From positions 7,068,001-7,132,000 of the forward strand of contig NC_092800.1 of the NCBI RefSeq assembly GCF_918797505.1: a DNA stretch of 64,000 bases, in the 5' to 3' direction. Position numbers and translations under genes: made by a program. The stretch comes from Bemisia tabaci (Eukaryota; Arthropoda; Insecta; Hemiptera; Aleyrodidae). The notes beneath the pieces are model-generated. The model was given only the letters and a program-made list of their open reading frames with translations. It did not search any database and was not told the DNA's origin. Below, one piece after another: positions 1 to 9,947 of this stretch (the stretch's first letter is position 1; each line of letters starts with the position of its first letter).

Positions 1-446
1 CTTTATTACGGATTGTAGGGCGCACCATGTAATAAACGAGTGAGTTTTTATCCTCGACCAAGTCAACATACCGTCCGGTTCCCACGGGTTCCAGTCGGCG
101 CGACGCGACGCCGGGTAAGAGGGAGCAAAGAGTGGAAAAAACGGGGGAAAGAACGTCCTCGAAAAACAGATTTCTATCGTTATTGTTCGTTGTAGGAACT
201 TGAGGACGACATGAAGATGTTAAGCTCGCCGCACGGGCCGGGTTACAATGTGCAGCCGTGTAAACGCGGGAGGTGCAGAAAAAATGAAGAGTCTGTGACC
301 TTGCAGTGAATTGGAAAAAAAATGTCAGATGCGATTATTATGATTGTGGTGTGCCGTTGGTAACTCCGTAACTTGCGGCTGTGTGCGCGGTATCATTACG
401 CGTGATATTTTACACCAAACGTGACAATATGTAAAGCAGTGATTAT
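1..446. other. No gene seen
   Basis: Mixed-composition sequence with no long frame, no RNA gene and no recognisable repeat on either strand. Confidence 0.5.
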
Positions 447-613
447 GTCGATGACAGTGGCGTGGCGTGAATGATTGGTTATTATCGATGTTTCTCCATT
501 TGAAGCTATGGTAAAGAATCGATTATTAAGGTATACCCTGTTTATCAATCCTTTTCCATAGGTTTGAATGGCAGATCTATCGATATATCGCAAAGCACGC
601 CACTGGTCGATGA
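447..613. mobile_element. Family C hAT-type MITE with exact 8-bp duplication
   Basis: The element body is 455-605. It starts CAGTGGCGTGGCGTGAATGA and ends CACGCCACTG, so the terminal inverted repeats begin CAGTGGCGTGGCG. It is flanked by GTCGATGA at 447-454 and again at 606-613, an exact 8-bp target-site duplication, which is the hallmark of hAT-superfamily insertion. The interior carries ATCGAT-type boxes and a 'TTTGAAGCTATGGTAAAGAA' segment shared with seven other copies in the window. There is no coding capacity. This is the best-preserved insertion of its family here. Confidence 0.85.
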
Positions 614-1106
614 TCGGAATGCGAAACCACGTATCTCCATTGCAGGGTTTCAAAATTTCTTCTCCTAATATATTTTTCCTAAGAGAAATAAGCTAACTTC
701 GTAGCTTGAAATCTATACGGAATATTTTGTCGACAGAGAGCAAAATTAAAGGAAGTTTTCGAGAATTGACATCGGCTAGTTTTTCACACAAAAAAAATAG
801 TAAAAAATAAAAAAATTAAGTATGACAGGAAGTCTGTAACGTTGCAAGCGGACATACGCGGTTGCGCACTTTGGACAATGTGTAAAATCGATGCCCGTCC
901 AAGAGGAACGGGTCAACATATACAGAAAAAATCCAAATTCGAAATATTGGTACCCTGCTATGTGGAAAAATGTTTTGAAAATATCATGACACAAAAACCG
1001 CCAAAAAAGTCTAAGTAATCTGACGCTATGGAGATTTGAATGCTGCTCAAAAACATAGTTTGGAGAAAGCTCCTTTGACTCAAAATTGTTGGGTTAATCC
1101 GTGGGA
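614..1106. other. No gene; fragment of family H repeat near 815-850
   Basis: The only recognisable element is 'TATGACAGGAAGTCTGTAAC' near 822-841. It matches the terminal part of the dispersed family H copies at 54313-54560 and 59855-60056. The rest shows no gene. Confidence 0.45.
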
Positions 1107-2043
1107 CCCTGGTAAAAATTGGCGATAAGAGCTGCGTTTCAAAATACCATAGGAATTCTTATAGCCGGCTAAAGAAGGCTACAGAAAATCATATAGCTGG
1201 CTGTAGAATGCGGAGAAAATCATACGGCCGGGCTATACGAAGCTATAAAAAATTATGCAGCCGGGCTATAGTTCCTATTGCCGGGCTTTACACTTTATCG
1301 CCTGGCTGTTGCTTTTTCCCCATCGATTATAAAAGGCTATAAGAAATTGTGTGGAAATTCGTGTTTCTTTGAAAATCATTAAGTTTGATACGGAACCACC
1401 TTAATATTTACAAAACACACATTATATTTTCCTTTAATACATATTTTTTTTCATCAATTAAAATGAGAATAATCCATACAGGATGTGCAAACATTTCAAA
1501 ACATGAGTTGAATAACGCTGACTCCGCCAGATTAAATGTTAGAGCCTAACACAAAGCGGAGCGGCGACGCACTGGCGCCTACAAACCTAACAGGGATACT
1601 TCACGCATTGCGCAACGCGTGAAGTATCCCTGTTAGGTTTGTAGGCGCCAATGCGTGTTTCGCGCTGGCTGCCCGCCTGCCACGGCGCTTGAAGCAACTA
1701 TTTCACACCAGAGGTATTGCACAGTATCATACGAAACTGAAGGCGCTCTAATATATTAGTAATGGCAGGCATCCATCAAAAGTACGGAGCTTTCCTCGCA
1801 AAATAAATCAAGGTACTACGGCCCAAAAAGAGAGCAGTATTCCAAAAACTCACTAAGTCCTAGCATCCGTAATTAGTAAAGTTTAGCATACACTTTATCG
1901 CCTGGCCGTTGCTTAATCGCCATCGGCTATAAAAGGCTATAAGAAATTGTGTAGCCGGCTATAGGAGCTATTGGAAATCTTACAGCCGGCTGTAGGTCTA
2001 TGGTATTTTGGAACACAGATTCTACTGCCAATTTTTACCAGGG
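1107..2043. mobile_element. Composite inverted-repeat element (family R)
   Basis: Left and right ends are inverted copies over about 60 bp: CCCTGGTAAAAATTGG at 1107 and CCAATTTTTACCAGGG ending at 2043, continuing into CCATA..AGCCGGC. Inside, a ~65-bp stretch beginning ACTTTATCGCCTGGC occurs twice in direct orientation (about 1288-1352 and 1889-1953). This implies an internal duplication or an insertion between the copies. The motif AGCCGGCTAT recurs several times. The interval between the direct copies holds the 92-bp palindrome listed separately. No transposase frame is present, and the superfamily is not recognised. Confidence 0.6.
1566..1657. repeat. Near-perfect 92-bp palindrome
   Basis: The arms 1574-1606 and 1617-1649 are exact reverse complements over 33 bases (starting GGCGCCTACAAACCTAACAG). 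The outer 8 bases match at 6 positions, and the centre TTGCGCAA is itself palindromic, so there is almost no loop. The arm shares GCGCCTACAA and TACTTCACGCATTGCG with the tandem array inside the hAT element at 40133-40345. It is therefore probably an inverted array of the same repeat unit. Confidence 0.9.
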
Positions 2044-3063
2044 GAAAATGAAAAGCGATCATTTGCGGGGAGAAAGATATGAGTCCAGAAACACTCAAAA
2101 TTGCTGGGTTATTGAAACTAAAAATAGAACATCGGGAGTGTTCTACAAACATTTTTGTACAAAAACCGCTCAACCATTTCAACGAAAAAAAAAATGAAAA
2201 AAAAGAGCAATGATCGGTTTGCAGCTCAATAAACTTGGTCCGGGAAAAGGTGAGATCCACGGTATCAAGGGATTGAACTTTTTGATTAAAAATGCAATTT
2301 TGCGCCCACTAATGAACAAAAATGAAGTGAGCCGCTGCAGTCAAATTACAAGGTTTTCCCCGAAAACTCGAGAACCGAATTTTTGACTCAACTGGACGAA
2401 AATAGCTCTCTTAGAAAATTTTCGTCCGTGGGCTGAAGTGCTGAAGTCCCTTCCCGGAAGACGGTTTCCACGGGTAGGAAAAAAATAGTCTGATTCATTG
2501 ATCGTGAGCGGAAATTTGAAAGATTCTTTACCTCTGGTTTGATGGACGTTGAAAGTTGTCGAACAATGATTGCTCCCACAAAAAAAAAAAAAAAAAAAAA
2601 AAACTCTTGTTGATTACTTTCGGCAACGTCATAAACGGCGTTTAATTGCCGCAAGCATCTCCACTCTCTTATGACTAGGTCGCACGCATGGTTGTCGATT
2701 CGTTCAAATGCCGTTACGCACAAGCGTATACTGACGTTAAAGAAATATTTTATTTAAATCTGGCAAACCTAGCGCATAAAAATCTTCAGTTTGTGTGAAT
2801 TATTCCCTCCACCATCCTCCTCACCTGCTTCGCGATGGATTATTTTTATTATTTCTTTCTGCTCGGCAATAATTGATTTATCGTTTACTGCAGTGTGAAT
2901 GGATGCACTTTCGAGGTTATTGCCAATTCGTGCGGAGTGGCGTGAGGCTCGATGCCGCACGCGCACATTCCGAAATTTTCTGTTTTGTTTTTAAAAGTTT
3001 CATACCTCTCCTCACTTCAGACAAGTAGAAAGCTGATGCAAGGTTCAGAGTTCCTGTTCCGTA
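2044..3063. other. No gene; A24 tract at 2580-2603
   Basis: The stretch holds a homopolymer run of about 24 A residues at 2580-2603. It has only short frames without family features on both strands. Confidence 0.5.
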
Positions 3064-3292
3064 CACAGGAAAAAAAAAAACACATTGGATCTAGAGTCCA
3101 GACTCTTAAAAACATCGACAAGAAAAAGTACTCTTGATTCAATTAGAATCTAGCTTAAATCAAGAGCCAAGCCTCTTAATTTAAGTGGATTTCGTTTTGA
3201 TTCAAGCAAAAAATCCGATTGAATCAAGAGTATTTTTTCTTGTCAATGTTTTCAAGAGTCTGGACTCTAGATCCAATAGATATTTTCCAGTG
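3064..3292. mobile_element. Family A MITE, copy 1 (CACTGG ends)
   Basis: It has ends CACAGGAAAA and TTTTCCAGTG, with long inverted arms built on GGATCTAGAGTCCAGACTCT and its complement. Internal inverted segments (ATCAAGAG..CTCTTGAT) let the whole ~229 bp fold back. Five further copies of the same family are in this window. There is no coding capacity. The CACTGG-type termini resemble non-autonomous CMC/EnSpm (CACTA-like) elements; this superfamily assignment is inference. Confidence 0.85.
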
Positions 3293-4317
3293 TGAAACCC
3301 TTTATTTGAAAGTGATTGTTTAGATTGTACGAATGTAGATGAAGAGAAATCAAAATCTCTCAGAAATAACTGCCATCTCCTATTTGAATAAGCAGTCGCC
3401 CTTCATTTGAATCCAGTGCCCTTTCATTAAGTCTCAAGTGCTCTGTTAACTCTTTGAAACCTATCGACCAATTTGTTTCCTTCAAAAACATAAAAAACTA
3501 TCAGGATTGGGAAAGTTTTAAAATTGCGAGTACATTATTATGTGGGCTTATATTCTTTAATATCAATGTCAATTTGGAAAATGTATTCCTTAATTACAAG
3601 TGTAAAAATCTCCAATTACGTTTAATTTCATACTTAAAGGAAAAATATAAAAGATATTTCAATGCAACTTTTTTAGACCAAGTAAAGAAAACCCACAGAC
3701 ATTTTAGTTCTTTTTTTAGATGAAATGAATCCAGTTCGCAACAAGAGAACTGATATGCTCAGTTTCCTTCCATCGATGCAGTCATTACCTAGGAGCAAAT
3801 AAGCTCAAAAATTTCATTAAACTTATCTAACACTTATCTGCGGCTCGGATAGCTACTTGCTTCGCCTTTATTTGCTTATTTTTCTTCTCTTTCAGTACCT
3901 TAAAATTACACACATCTGATGCCTTGAAAATAACAACATCTAGTTCGAGCGTTATAAGGCACTGATATCTTTTTAAAAGAGGGTTCGTCCAGACGAAGCT
4001 AAATGGTGGATTCGCAAAATTTAATATTATCTCTGAAAGGGGGTATCTCCTACTCGTTTTTAAATTTATCAGGAAAGTAGAAAAACTACTCAGAGAGTAA
4101 GAGGTCGGTGAAATTCCGAGACAGAAGTTCTCTCCTGTGGAGAAGAAAGACATATTTGAAAGATCAAAAACAATAATAAAGCTTGGAATCTCCCAAACTA
4201 CTCAAAAAAAGTGGTGGCGCCCTTGTAAAGTTGCAAATGAATAATATCATTCAACACAACACGTGGTTCTTCAACCTTATCCCTTAAAATTTTGAACCCT
4301 GACAATACGTCGTCTCC
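3293..4317. other. No gene recognised
   Basis: There is an open stretch on + at about 3454-3720 (about 89 codons, AT-rich, Lys/Asn/Phe-rich product). It has no family motif and no splice context, so I do not call it a gene. No repeats are recognised. Confidence 0.4.
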
Positions 4318-4362
4318 CGGACGAAAGAACGTAACTCCACTTCAAGGTTGCCACATTGCCCC
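4318..4362. repeat. Fragment of family Q end
   Basis: GACGAAAGAACGTAACT followed by TTCAAGGTTGC matches the terminal sequence of the foldback copies at 40869-41101 and 62130-62363. Only one end is found here, so it is a fragment or solo end. Confidence 0.5.
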
Positions 4363-4496
4363 CGACAATTAATTTATTTTACAAACATATAATATCTTTG
4401 CACTTTGAATTCAAAATTATCTAATTTTTGCTTGTAATCTGAGGAAAAATCGGTGAAATTTTCAATTAGAAATGCCCAAGATGTTTCTGGGAATTT

Positions 4497-4560
4497 CTTC
4501 TTCTTTTTCTTCTTCTTCTTCTTCTTCTTCTTCTTCTCCTTCCCCTCCTCTTCTTCTTCT
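4497..4560. repeat. TTC microsatellite
   Basis: Interrupted (TTC)n tract, with CCT/CTC interruptions around 4537-4552. It gives a Lys/Glu-rich spurious frame on the - strand. Confidence 0.9.
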
Positions 4561-5205
4561 CCCTCTTGTTCTTTTAGCTGTACGACTAAGGTATAGCCCT
4601 GTTTGTCAGACCATTCAATATCGAGCACAATCAATTATATAAATATTAAAAAATCTAAAAATCGCTAAAAATAAAGGACTCGTCAAATCAATAAAAACAA
4701 AACAAAATTTTAAAAAATTATGAACTTTAAGGAGGTAAATTTGGTAAAATTGAAATGGAGGTACGTTCTTTTGGAAGAGGAACGACGAATATATTCTATT
4801 CCGCCATAAAAGGGCCCTTCCGAAAAGGCAACAATGGCAAAACCCATAGGAGCAACGGCGGAGAACGAGAGAATCGCAGATTGTGGACGGCCTCGGCCTG
4901 AATCCCGAGTCTTCCAGCTATACTGGCTGCGCACCGAGCATACCACCAGCCAAGCGGGAGTATTTTTTGATGATTGGGTCAAGCATATACACGATGTCGT
5001 GGTCAGGTGAATCGCCGACGTTCTAAGTTGTGAATGAAGAAATAGTAAGTCTTACAGTGTCACGGGACTTTGAACTTTTGCGCCGGCTGGGCAAAATATG
5101 CATTTTTTCCCCCAGAGGGAGCGCAGTGAAAGTATGACGGCAAAGCTTTGAGAACTATTCTTCGTTCTCCTTGCCTCTTGTATTTTTTCTTCTTTTTTGG
5201 TACAC
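4561..5205. other. No gene seen
   Basis: Unique-looking sequence without a convincing frame or repeat. Confidence 0.45.
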
Positions 5206-5226
5206 GACCTAACCTAACCTAACCTA
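5206..5226 (-). repeat. Interstitial insect telomeric repeat (TTAGG)4
   Basis: CCTAA occurs four times in a row on + (TTAGG on -), directly abutting the GGGG end of the inverted-repeat element at 5227. TTAGG is the canonical telomere unit in most insects. Four units could arise by chance, by break repair or by a telomere-targeted insertion. Confidence 0.75.
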
Positions 5227-5789
5227 GGGGTCGTCCCTAAATTTGGTAACATTCTAGGCGGGAGGGGTTGAGGAGAGCGTTACGCCATTTTGTTTTCTAC
5301 GTGTTAAAGGATAGAGACCTACGTCACAAAAATGTTACAAGGGAGGAGGGGCGGGTGTGGGGTCTCAAAAATGTCAGAAAAAGTGCATTTCGTAATTTAG
5401 GGACGGTCCTTTTACCCAGGGCCGGTGGTGTCAAAAATGAGTTAGCTCATACCACAATCCATCGGAGTCTGAAACCCTCCCCTCAGCGAGGCACGAGAGA
5501 ACGCAGGAAAAGAGAAACGGGAGGGATGAGTTTTTGTCTATTAGATGTGCTCACCCTTGCCCGTCAGGACCAAATCCCGTGGAAGAAAACTAACTTACAT
5601 TTTCCTAAAAATTTGCAGTTTAGGGTAGTTCGTCGATTACGTAACACTAAATTTGGGATTTTTCATTCCTTATCGTAAAGCTATTTAGACGTAGGTTCCT
5701 ATCCTTCAACACGTGAAAAAAAAAATGGCGTTAGATTCTCCTCAACCCCCCCCCCCCCCCTAGAACGTTACGTATCTTATGGACGCCCC
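5227..5789. mobile_element. Foldback element with GGGGTCGTCC ends
   Basis: The left end GGGGTCGTCCCTAAATT..GTAACATTCTAGG is inverted at the right end (..CTAGAACGTTACGTA..GGACGCCCC). The similarity runs about 95 bp through 'AACGCCATTTT' and 'AGGATAG..ACCTACG'. A second inverted copy of the terminus (TTTAGGGACGG near 5396-5406) lies inside, so a shorter element may be nested at 5227-5408. A C16-type run sits near 5745-5760. There is no transposase frame. The terminal motif is widespread in invertebrates, but I do not assign a superfamily. Confidence 0.7.
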
Positions 5790-6723
5790 TCGAAGACTTA
5801 GAAAATAGAGATCGATAGAAATATGAAAAAAATAAAAAGGCGAGGAACTGATAAAGTGAAGTTGACTATTAAGTCGTTTAAAAAGGGATGGATTTGATAA
5901 AAAAAATGTCCAAAAATGTCTCGAGGATCCAGGAAAAAACGTATTAAAACACGGCGATGAGAAATGAGGATTTGCGAAATTGGTTTACAAATCGATTCAA
6001 AAATCAAACTAGTCCACAAATTAAGCGAAAAATGCTCCATTTTTGATCGAGTCCTTCATCAATGAGAATAGCTGGCACCTTGTTCATTCTCTCCGGACAA
6101 GGGTATGGGCCTACACCTGGAATGAAGGCGAAGGAGGAGGGAAGGAATTAAACTGATAAAACATATCATAAATTCAGTTAAAATAGACGCTAATGTCCGC
6201 GGCTGACGTGTGGGCATTGCATGAGAACGCGGAATTGTCAGATCCAGCCGAGATATCGGACGTTTAACCGAGCGCCTGGATTGTATGTACATTACTGGGC
6301 GTAAAAGCAGATTCTCAGGTACTTAAACCTCCTACCGCTGACATGCATTCTGTTAGACAAGTGACATACCAACACGCTGGCACAATGTCCTATCACGTTC
6401 CTGGCACCGTGTTGCTCGGTGGGAATATGGGTGAGTCTCATCATGTCGAATGAGGTTATTTTGCCTGCAATCTGGGGGCTATGCAAGATGCAGGACGCGA
6501 CGGGACCTTCCGCGGTGATGTCATCAATAAAAATGGCCTTCTCTTTGATGCTAATTCACGATTCAGATATTAAATCCTCCGACTAAACTGGGAAAAATGA
6601 GAATATGTTGTGCTTGCTGTCGTGAATCGATCGTTGACATGTTTGATCTCAAAAGTTCTGGTCATTGAGGAGACTTCAAGATGCGTAGGATTGTTACAGA
6701 AACCCACTGAAATAAAAATAGTC
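5790..6723. other. No gene seen
   Basis: Only short frames on both strands, with no protein-family features. No repeat is recognised. Confidence 0.45.
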
Positions 6724-6875
6724 CTGTTCACAGGGCTCCTGCACTTTCATTGTTACAGCTGCAGAAGTTTCCGTTATGAGGACAGAATACTCTGTGCTCA
6801 CGACCGAAGTTCTGTTCTCACAACAGAAACGTTCTTTAAGTATGACAAAAAAAAGTGCATGAGCCCCATGAACAG
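6724..6875. repeat. ~150-bp imperfect hairpin
   Basis: CTGTTCACAGGGCTC..TGCACTTTCAT at the left pairs with AAAGTGCATGAGCCCCATGAACAG at the right, and GAGGACAGAATACT pairs with AGTTCTGTTCTC towards the centre. The open frames on both strands across it are mirror images created by the foldback, not genes. Confidence 0.75.
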
Positions 6876-6959
6876 AAGGCTCTGTCATCAGCACCGACTA
6901 TTGTTTTGCGTGCCTTTCTTGGCAAATCTTATCCATGTATGTCTAATATGTAATTTGTC

Positions 6960-7140
6960 CTAGGGCTGATGATTGAAATTGGTAGATAAAACGATAGACA
7001 AAGAAGACAAAAAGGTTATGGAGGGATCCTATTGGTGTAAGCGAGTGGTGCAATGGCAAGGAGGTAGGTAATAGACTATAGCTATAATGGCAACCCACGG
7101 GAGACCCTATCGTGAGTCCACCATTTTCTCCCTTGGTCTA
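6960..7140 (+). mobile_element. Family D element, left part (copy 1)
   Basis: It contains TTGAAATTGGTAGATAAAAC and GATAGACAAAGAAGACAAAA, then GGAGGGATCCTATTGGTG, collinear with the full copy at 33266-33545. It is cut at 7140, where a family B element begins. Sequence after that B copy (7397-7430, CTCCATCC..GTCTTC) resembles the missing right arm, consistent with B having inserted into D. Confidence 0.65.
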
Positions 7141-7142
7141 TA

Positions 7143-7396
7143 CTGCAGTGCTAAGGAAGGACCCCGTATGAACCTTCAGACGTTGCCACTTTTCCTTAAA
7201 TAAAATCTGAATTTACTGGGAAAATATTGAATTTTTTTCTTCAATTTTTTCAGACGAGTTTGTTCGCAAGTTCGTATAAAATGTCTGAAAATTCCAAGAA
7301 AAATCTCGCATAATCGTTCTCAAAAATATCATGTTTTATCCGGGGCAATCTGGCAACTCTCGAATGTTCATACGGCGTTCTTCCTTAGCATGGCAG
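7143..7396. mobile_element. Family B foldback MITE, copy 1
   Basis: It starts CTGCAGTGCTAAGGAAGGA and ends TTCTTCCTTAGCATGGCAG. The ~60-bp inverted termini contain GTTGCCA..TTTCC and its complement, and the interior ..TATTGAATTTTTTTCTTC.. is also self-complementary. There is no coding capacity. Confidence 0.8.
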
Positions 7397-7450
7397 CAAA
7401 GATATCGCTCCTCCATCCCTCGTCTTCGAGCGGAAAATTTTCTAGACTTG

Positions 7451-7476
7451 AACAGCGTTCTTCCTTAGAACGGCAG
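7451..7476. repeat. Solo end of family B
   Basis: GCGTTCTTCCTTAGAACGGCAG matches the right terminus of family B only; the remainder of the element is missing. Confidence 0.6.
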
Positions 7477-7892
7477 TTTGGTGTCCTTCGTAAGCATAAC
7501 AGAGGTTTTCACTGGTCTCCCGAAGGCCGACTTTGAAGCTTCCTCGTGCTCTTCAGCGAAAAACTAAAAATATATTTAAATTCTGTGGGGGAGAACTCAC
7601 GAATTCCTGCACTCGTGCAAGCAGATGAGTTCGGTTCCGAGAAGAAAAAGAGCGACTTTGGGAGTGTTGAGCGTTGCGACAGCGAGGCCCGCGACCTCAG
7701 GTGCATACTAATGAAATTAGCCGCAAAGATGTAAAGCCCAAGGTACGAAGAATAAGCTCAAACAAAGCACAAGTGTGGTACCCCAAATCATGTCACTCGT
7801 GTCATTCGGTGTCGCCGTCCGTCTCAATCCGCGTTGCCATTCCGGCGATTATTTCAAGCTTTAACCAAAGTAACTGACATTTACGGCCAATG
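7477..7892. other. No gene recognised
   Basis: Short overlapping frames on both strands without family features. Somewhat CpG-rich, but with no promoter signal I can defend. Confidence 0.4.
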
Positions 7893-8141
7893 CTGGAGTG
7901 CTGAGGAAGAACGCCGTATGAACATTCTAGAGTTGCCAAATTTCCTTCGATAAAATGTTTATTTTTGAGGCAAGTTATGAATATTTTTCCTTGAAATTTT
8001 CAGGAACTTTAGGAGAAATTGCAAACAAAATTATCTGAAAAATTAGAAGGAAAATATTCATAAGTTTACCAGGAAATTTGGGTTTCATCAAAGGAAATTT
8101 GGCAACGCCTGAAGGTTCATCGTTTTTCCTTAGCACAGTAG
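7893..8141. mobile_element. Family B foldback MITE, copy 2, TSD AATG
   Basis: The ends are CTGGAGTGCTGAGGAAGAAC and TTCCTTAGCACAGTAG. It is flanked by AATG at 7889-7892 and 8142-8145, an exact 4-bp duplication. Confidence 0.8.
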
Positions 8142-8902
8142 AATGAATGCAGAGTATCTGCCGTCAGTAAATTAATAAATTCAGTAAATATAACTGCAGA
8201 AATTTTTACTCTTCCAGTCAATATAAACCGCCTAAAGCCGATTGATTAACCTAAGGCATCCTCAGTAATAAATCCTATGGTGGAGAAAAGAATATTCATA
8301 ATGCACAATATAAATGGCGCTTCTACAGAGCGTGTGTAATTTTTAAAAATATGAACAGCTTTTCAGTAATCTTGCCGTAGTTCTTCCGTTAAACGCACCT
8401 TCACATTCCCTGTTGGAAGTTATCTACCTACACCACTACCATGTATATGATCTAGATCTATTAAAGCGTCTAATAATTATTTTACGAAATAATAAAAAAT
8501 AAAAAATATTCAATATATGACTGAAATTGAAACTCCTAACCCACAGCACCTACGTTCCGGCGTAAGGAGCCAAATCATTGCAAAATATCGATTTGATAAT
8601 CCTCCAAAGTCGAGTGACATGAGACGGAATTCAAGTCCTCAACTCGATTGGCAATGTTTCACACCTAACCGCGTCCACTGTTTTGACAGGCGTCTTCAAA
8701 ACAGCCTTCGGAAAGTTAACAATCACCGTGGCTTGGATCTCCCGTTGATGCAACCGATTTGTACGACGCAACAAAACGTGAAGCCTCTGATTTTCGCTCC
8801 GACTTTGCCCCCAAAAAATACAAGCTCTCTTTTAAACGTCTATTGTTTCCAGTGAAAGTTAGAACAAAAAAAGATATTATAGACGCTCATTCTGGATATA
8901 TT
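8142..8902. other. No gene recognised
   Basis: An ATG-started open frame of 112 codons on + (8517-8855) has no recognisable domain and no splice or homology support. I treat it as a chance frame. Confidence 0.35.
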
Positions 8903-9154
8903 CTGCCGCGTTAAGGAAAAACGCTGTATGAGCTTTAAGGCGTTGCCGAATTTCTACCAATAAAATACGAATTTTCAAGAAAACTGTCGGACATTTTTCT
9001 CCAAAATTTTCAGGAAATTTTGTATCCAATTTAATCTAAAGTATCTGAAAATTTCAAGGAAAAATAGGCATAACTTTCCTCAAAAGACATGCTTTATCCG
9101 GAGAAATTTGGCAACTCTTGAATGTTCATACGGTGTTCTTCCTTAGCATGGCAG
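8903..9154. mobile_element. Family B foldback MITE, copy 3, TSD TATT
   Basis: The ends are CTGCCGCGTTAAGGAAAAAC and TTCTTCCTTAGCATGGCAG. TATT at 8899-8902 is repeated at 9155-9158. Confidence 0.85.
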
Positions 9155-9396
9155 TATTGTGTGGGACACTAGATAGGGCTCGAACTCAGATGCTAAATAA
9201 CACTTTTATTCGAAATAACACGATGGATGGACGTGGATAAAAAGTCGGATATCATAATCAGAAGTATGAATGTCGCTGGATTCTATATGTTTTTTTTTTT
9301 TTTTTGAAGCGAAACTCCTTCCCACAATTTTGATTTGGACTCGGTTTTCGTCATAGAAAATAGGTCATTGTTGTTTTCGCACGGATCCTCGCCAAT

Positions 9397-9947
9397 GGAC
9401 CACTAGACAAGGTACGAATTTAAGCGATCTGATACATGTTTCTTAACCAGAATTTCACGTAGAAAACGATTCACACAACGAAAATTACGGAAACCAACTC
9501 CTAACGAAGATATTAACGTTTTTATTTCACATTGGTTACGAAGAATTTGAACTGCCCGCTCACAAGAAACTCAAAACTCTACGTGGGTCAAACCGCCCAC
9601 TACAACGGTTTCAGCAAGCTTCTCAATCGAGCAATGTTCATTTCCCATCATGTGTTGTTCAAACTATTAGCAATTTGCTATAACTGAGCCAAAGCGTCAA
9701 GATTGAGGTTGCCAGATTTTTATATCGCAGAGACTGTCATGATAACGTTTAGCGCGCGATGTGAATCACGTAGAGCATTGAGTTTTCATGAGAGGATGTT
9801 TTGGATTCACGCATTAAGAATCATTAAATATCTTCGTAAGGAGTTGATTTCGGTAATTTTCGTTCTGCACATCGTGTTCTTCGTGAAATTTTGGTTAAGA
9901 AACATGTATCAGAATGCTGAAATTCGTACCGTGTCTAGTGGTCCATT
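9397..9947. mobile_element. Long-TIR element (~551 bp)
   Basis: AATGGACCACTAGACAAGGT at the left is the reverse complement of the right end (..GTCTAGTGGTCCATT). Imperfect pairing continues for about 120 bp through TTTCTTAACCAGAATTTCACG and AATATCTTCGTAAGGAGTTG. Only ~300 bp of unique sequence lies between the arms. An 88-residue open frame on + crosses the right arm and is an artefact. Superfamily is not assigned; I see no clear target duplication. Confidence 0.85.

Noticed and set aside
3454..3723. 89-codon AT-rich frame on +
   Set aside because: Lys/Asn/Phe-rich product typical of chance frames in AT-rich DNA; no ATG and no motif.
8517..8855. 112-codon ATG-started frame on +
   Set aside because: No domain, no homology that I recognise and no splice or repeat context. 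Composition is compatible with chance.
9170..9230. Possible tRNA B-box (GGGCTCGAACTCAG)
   Set aside because: No matching A-box, acceptor stem or anticodon arm could be folded around it.
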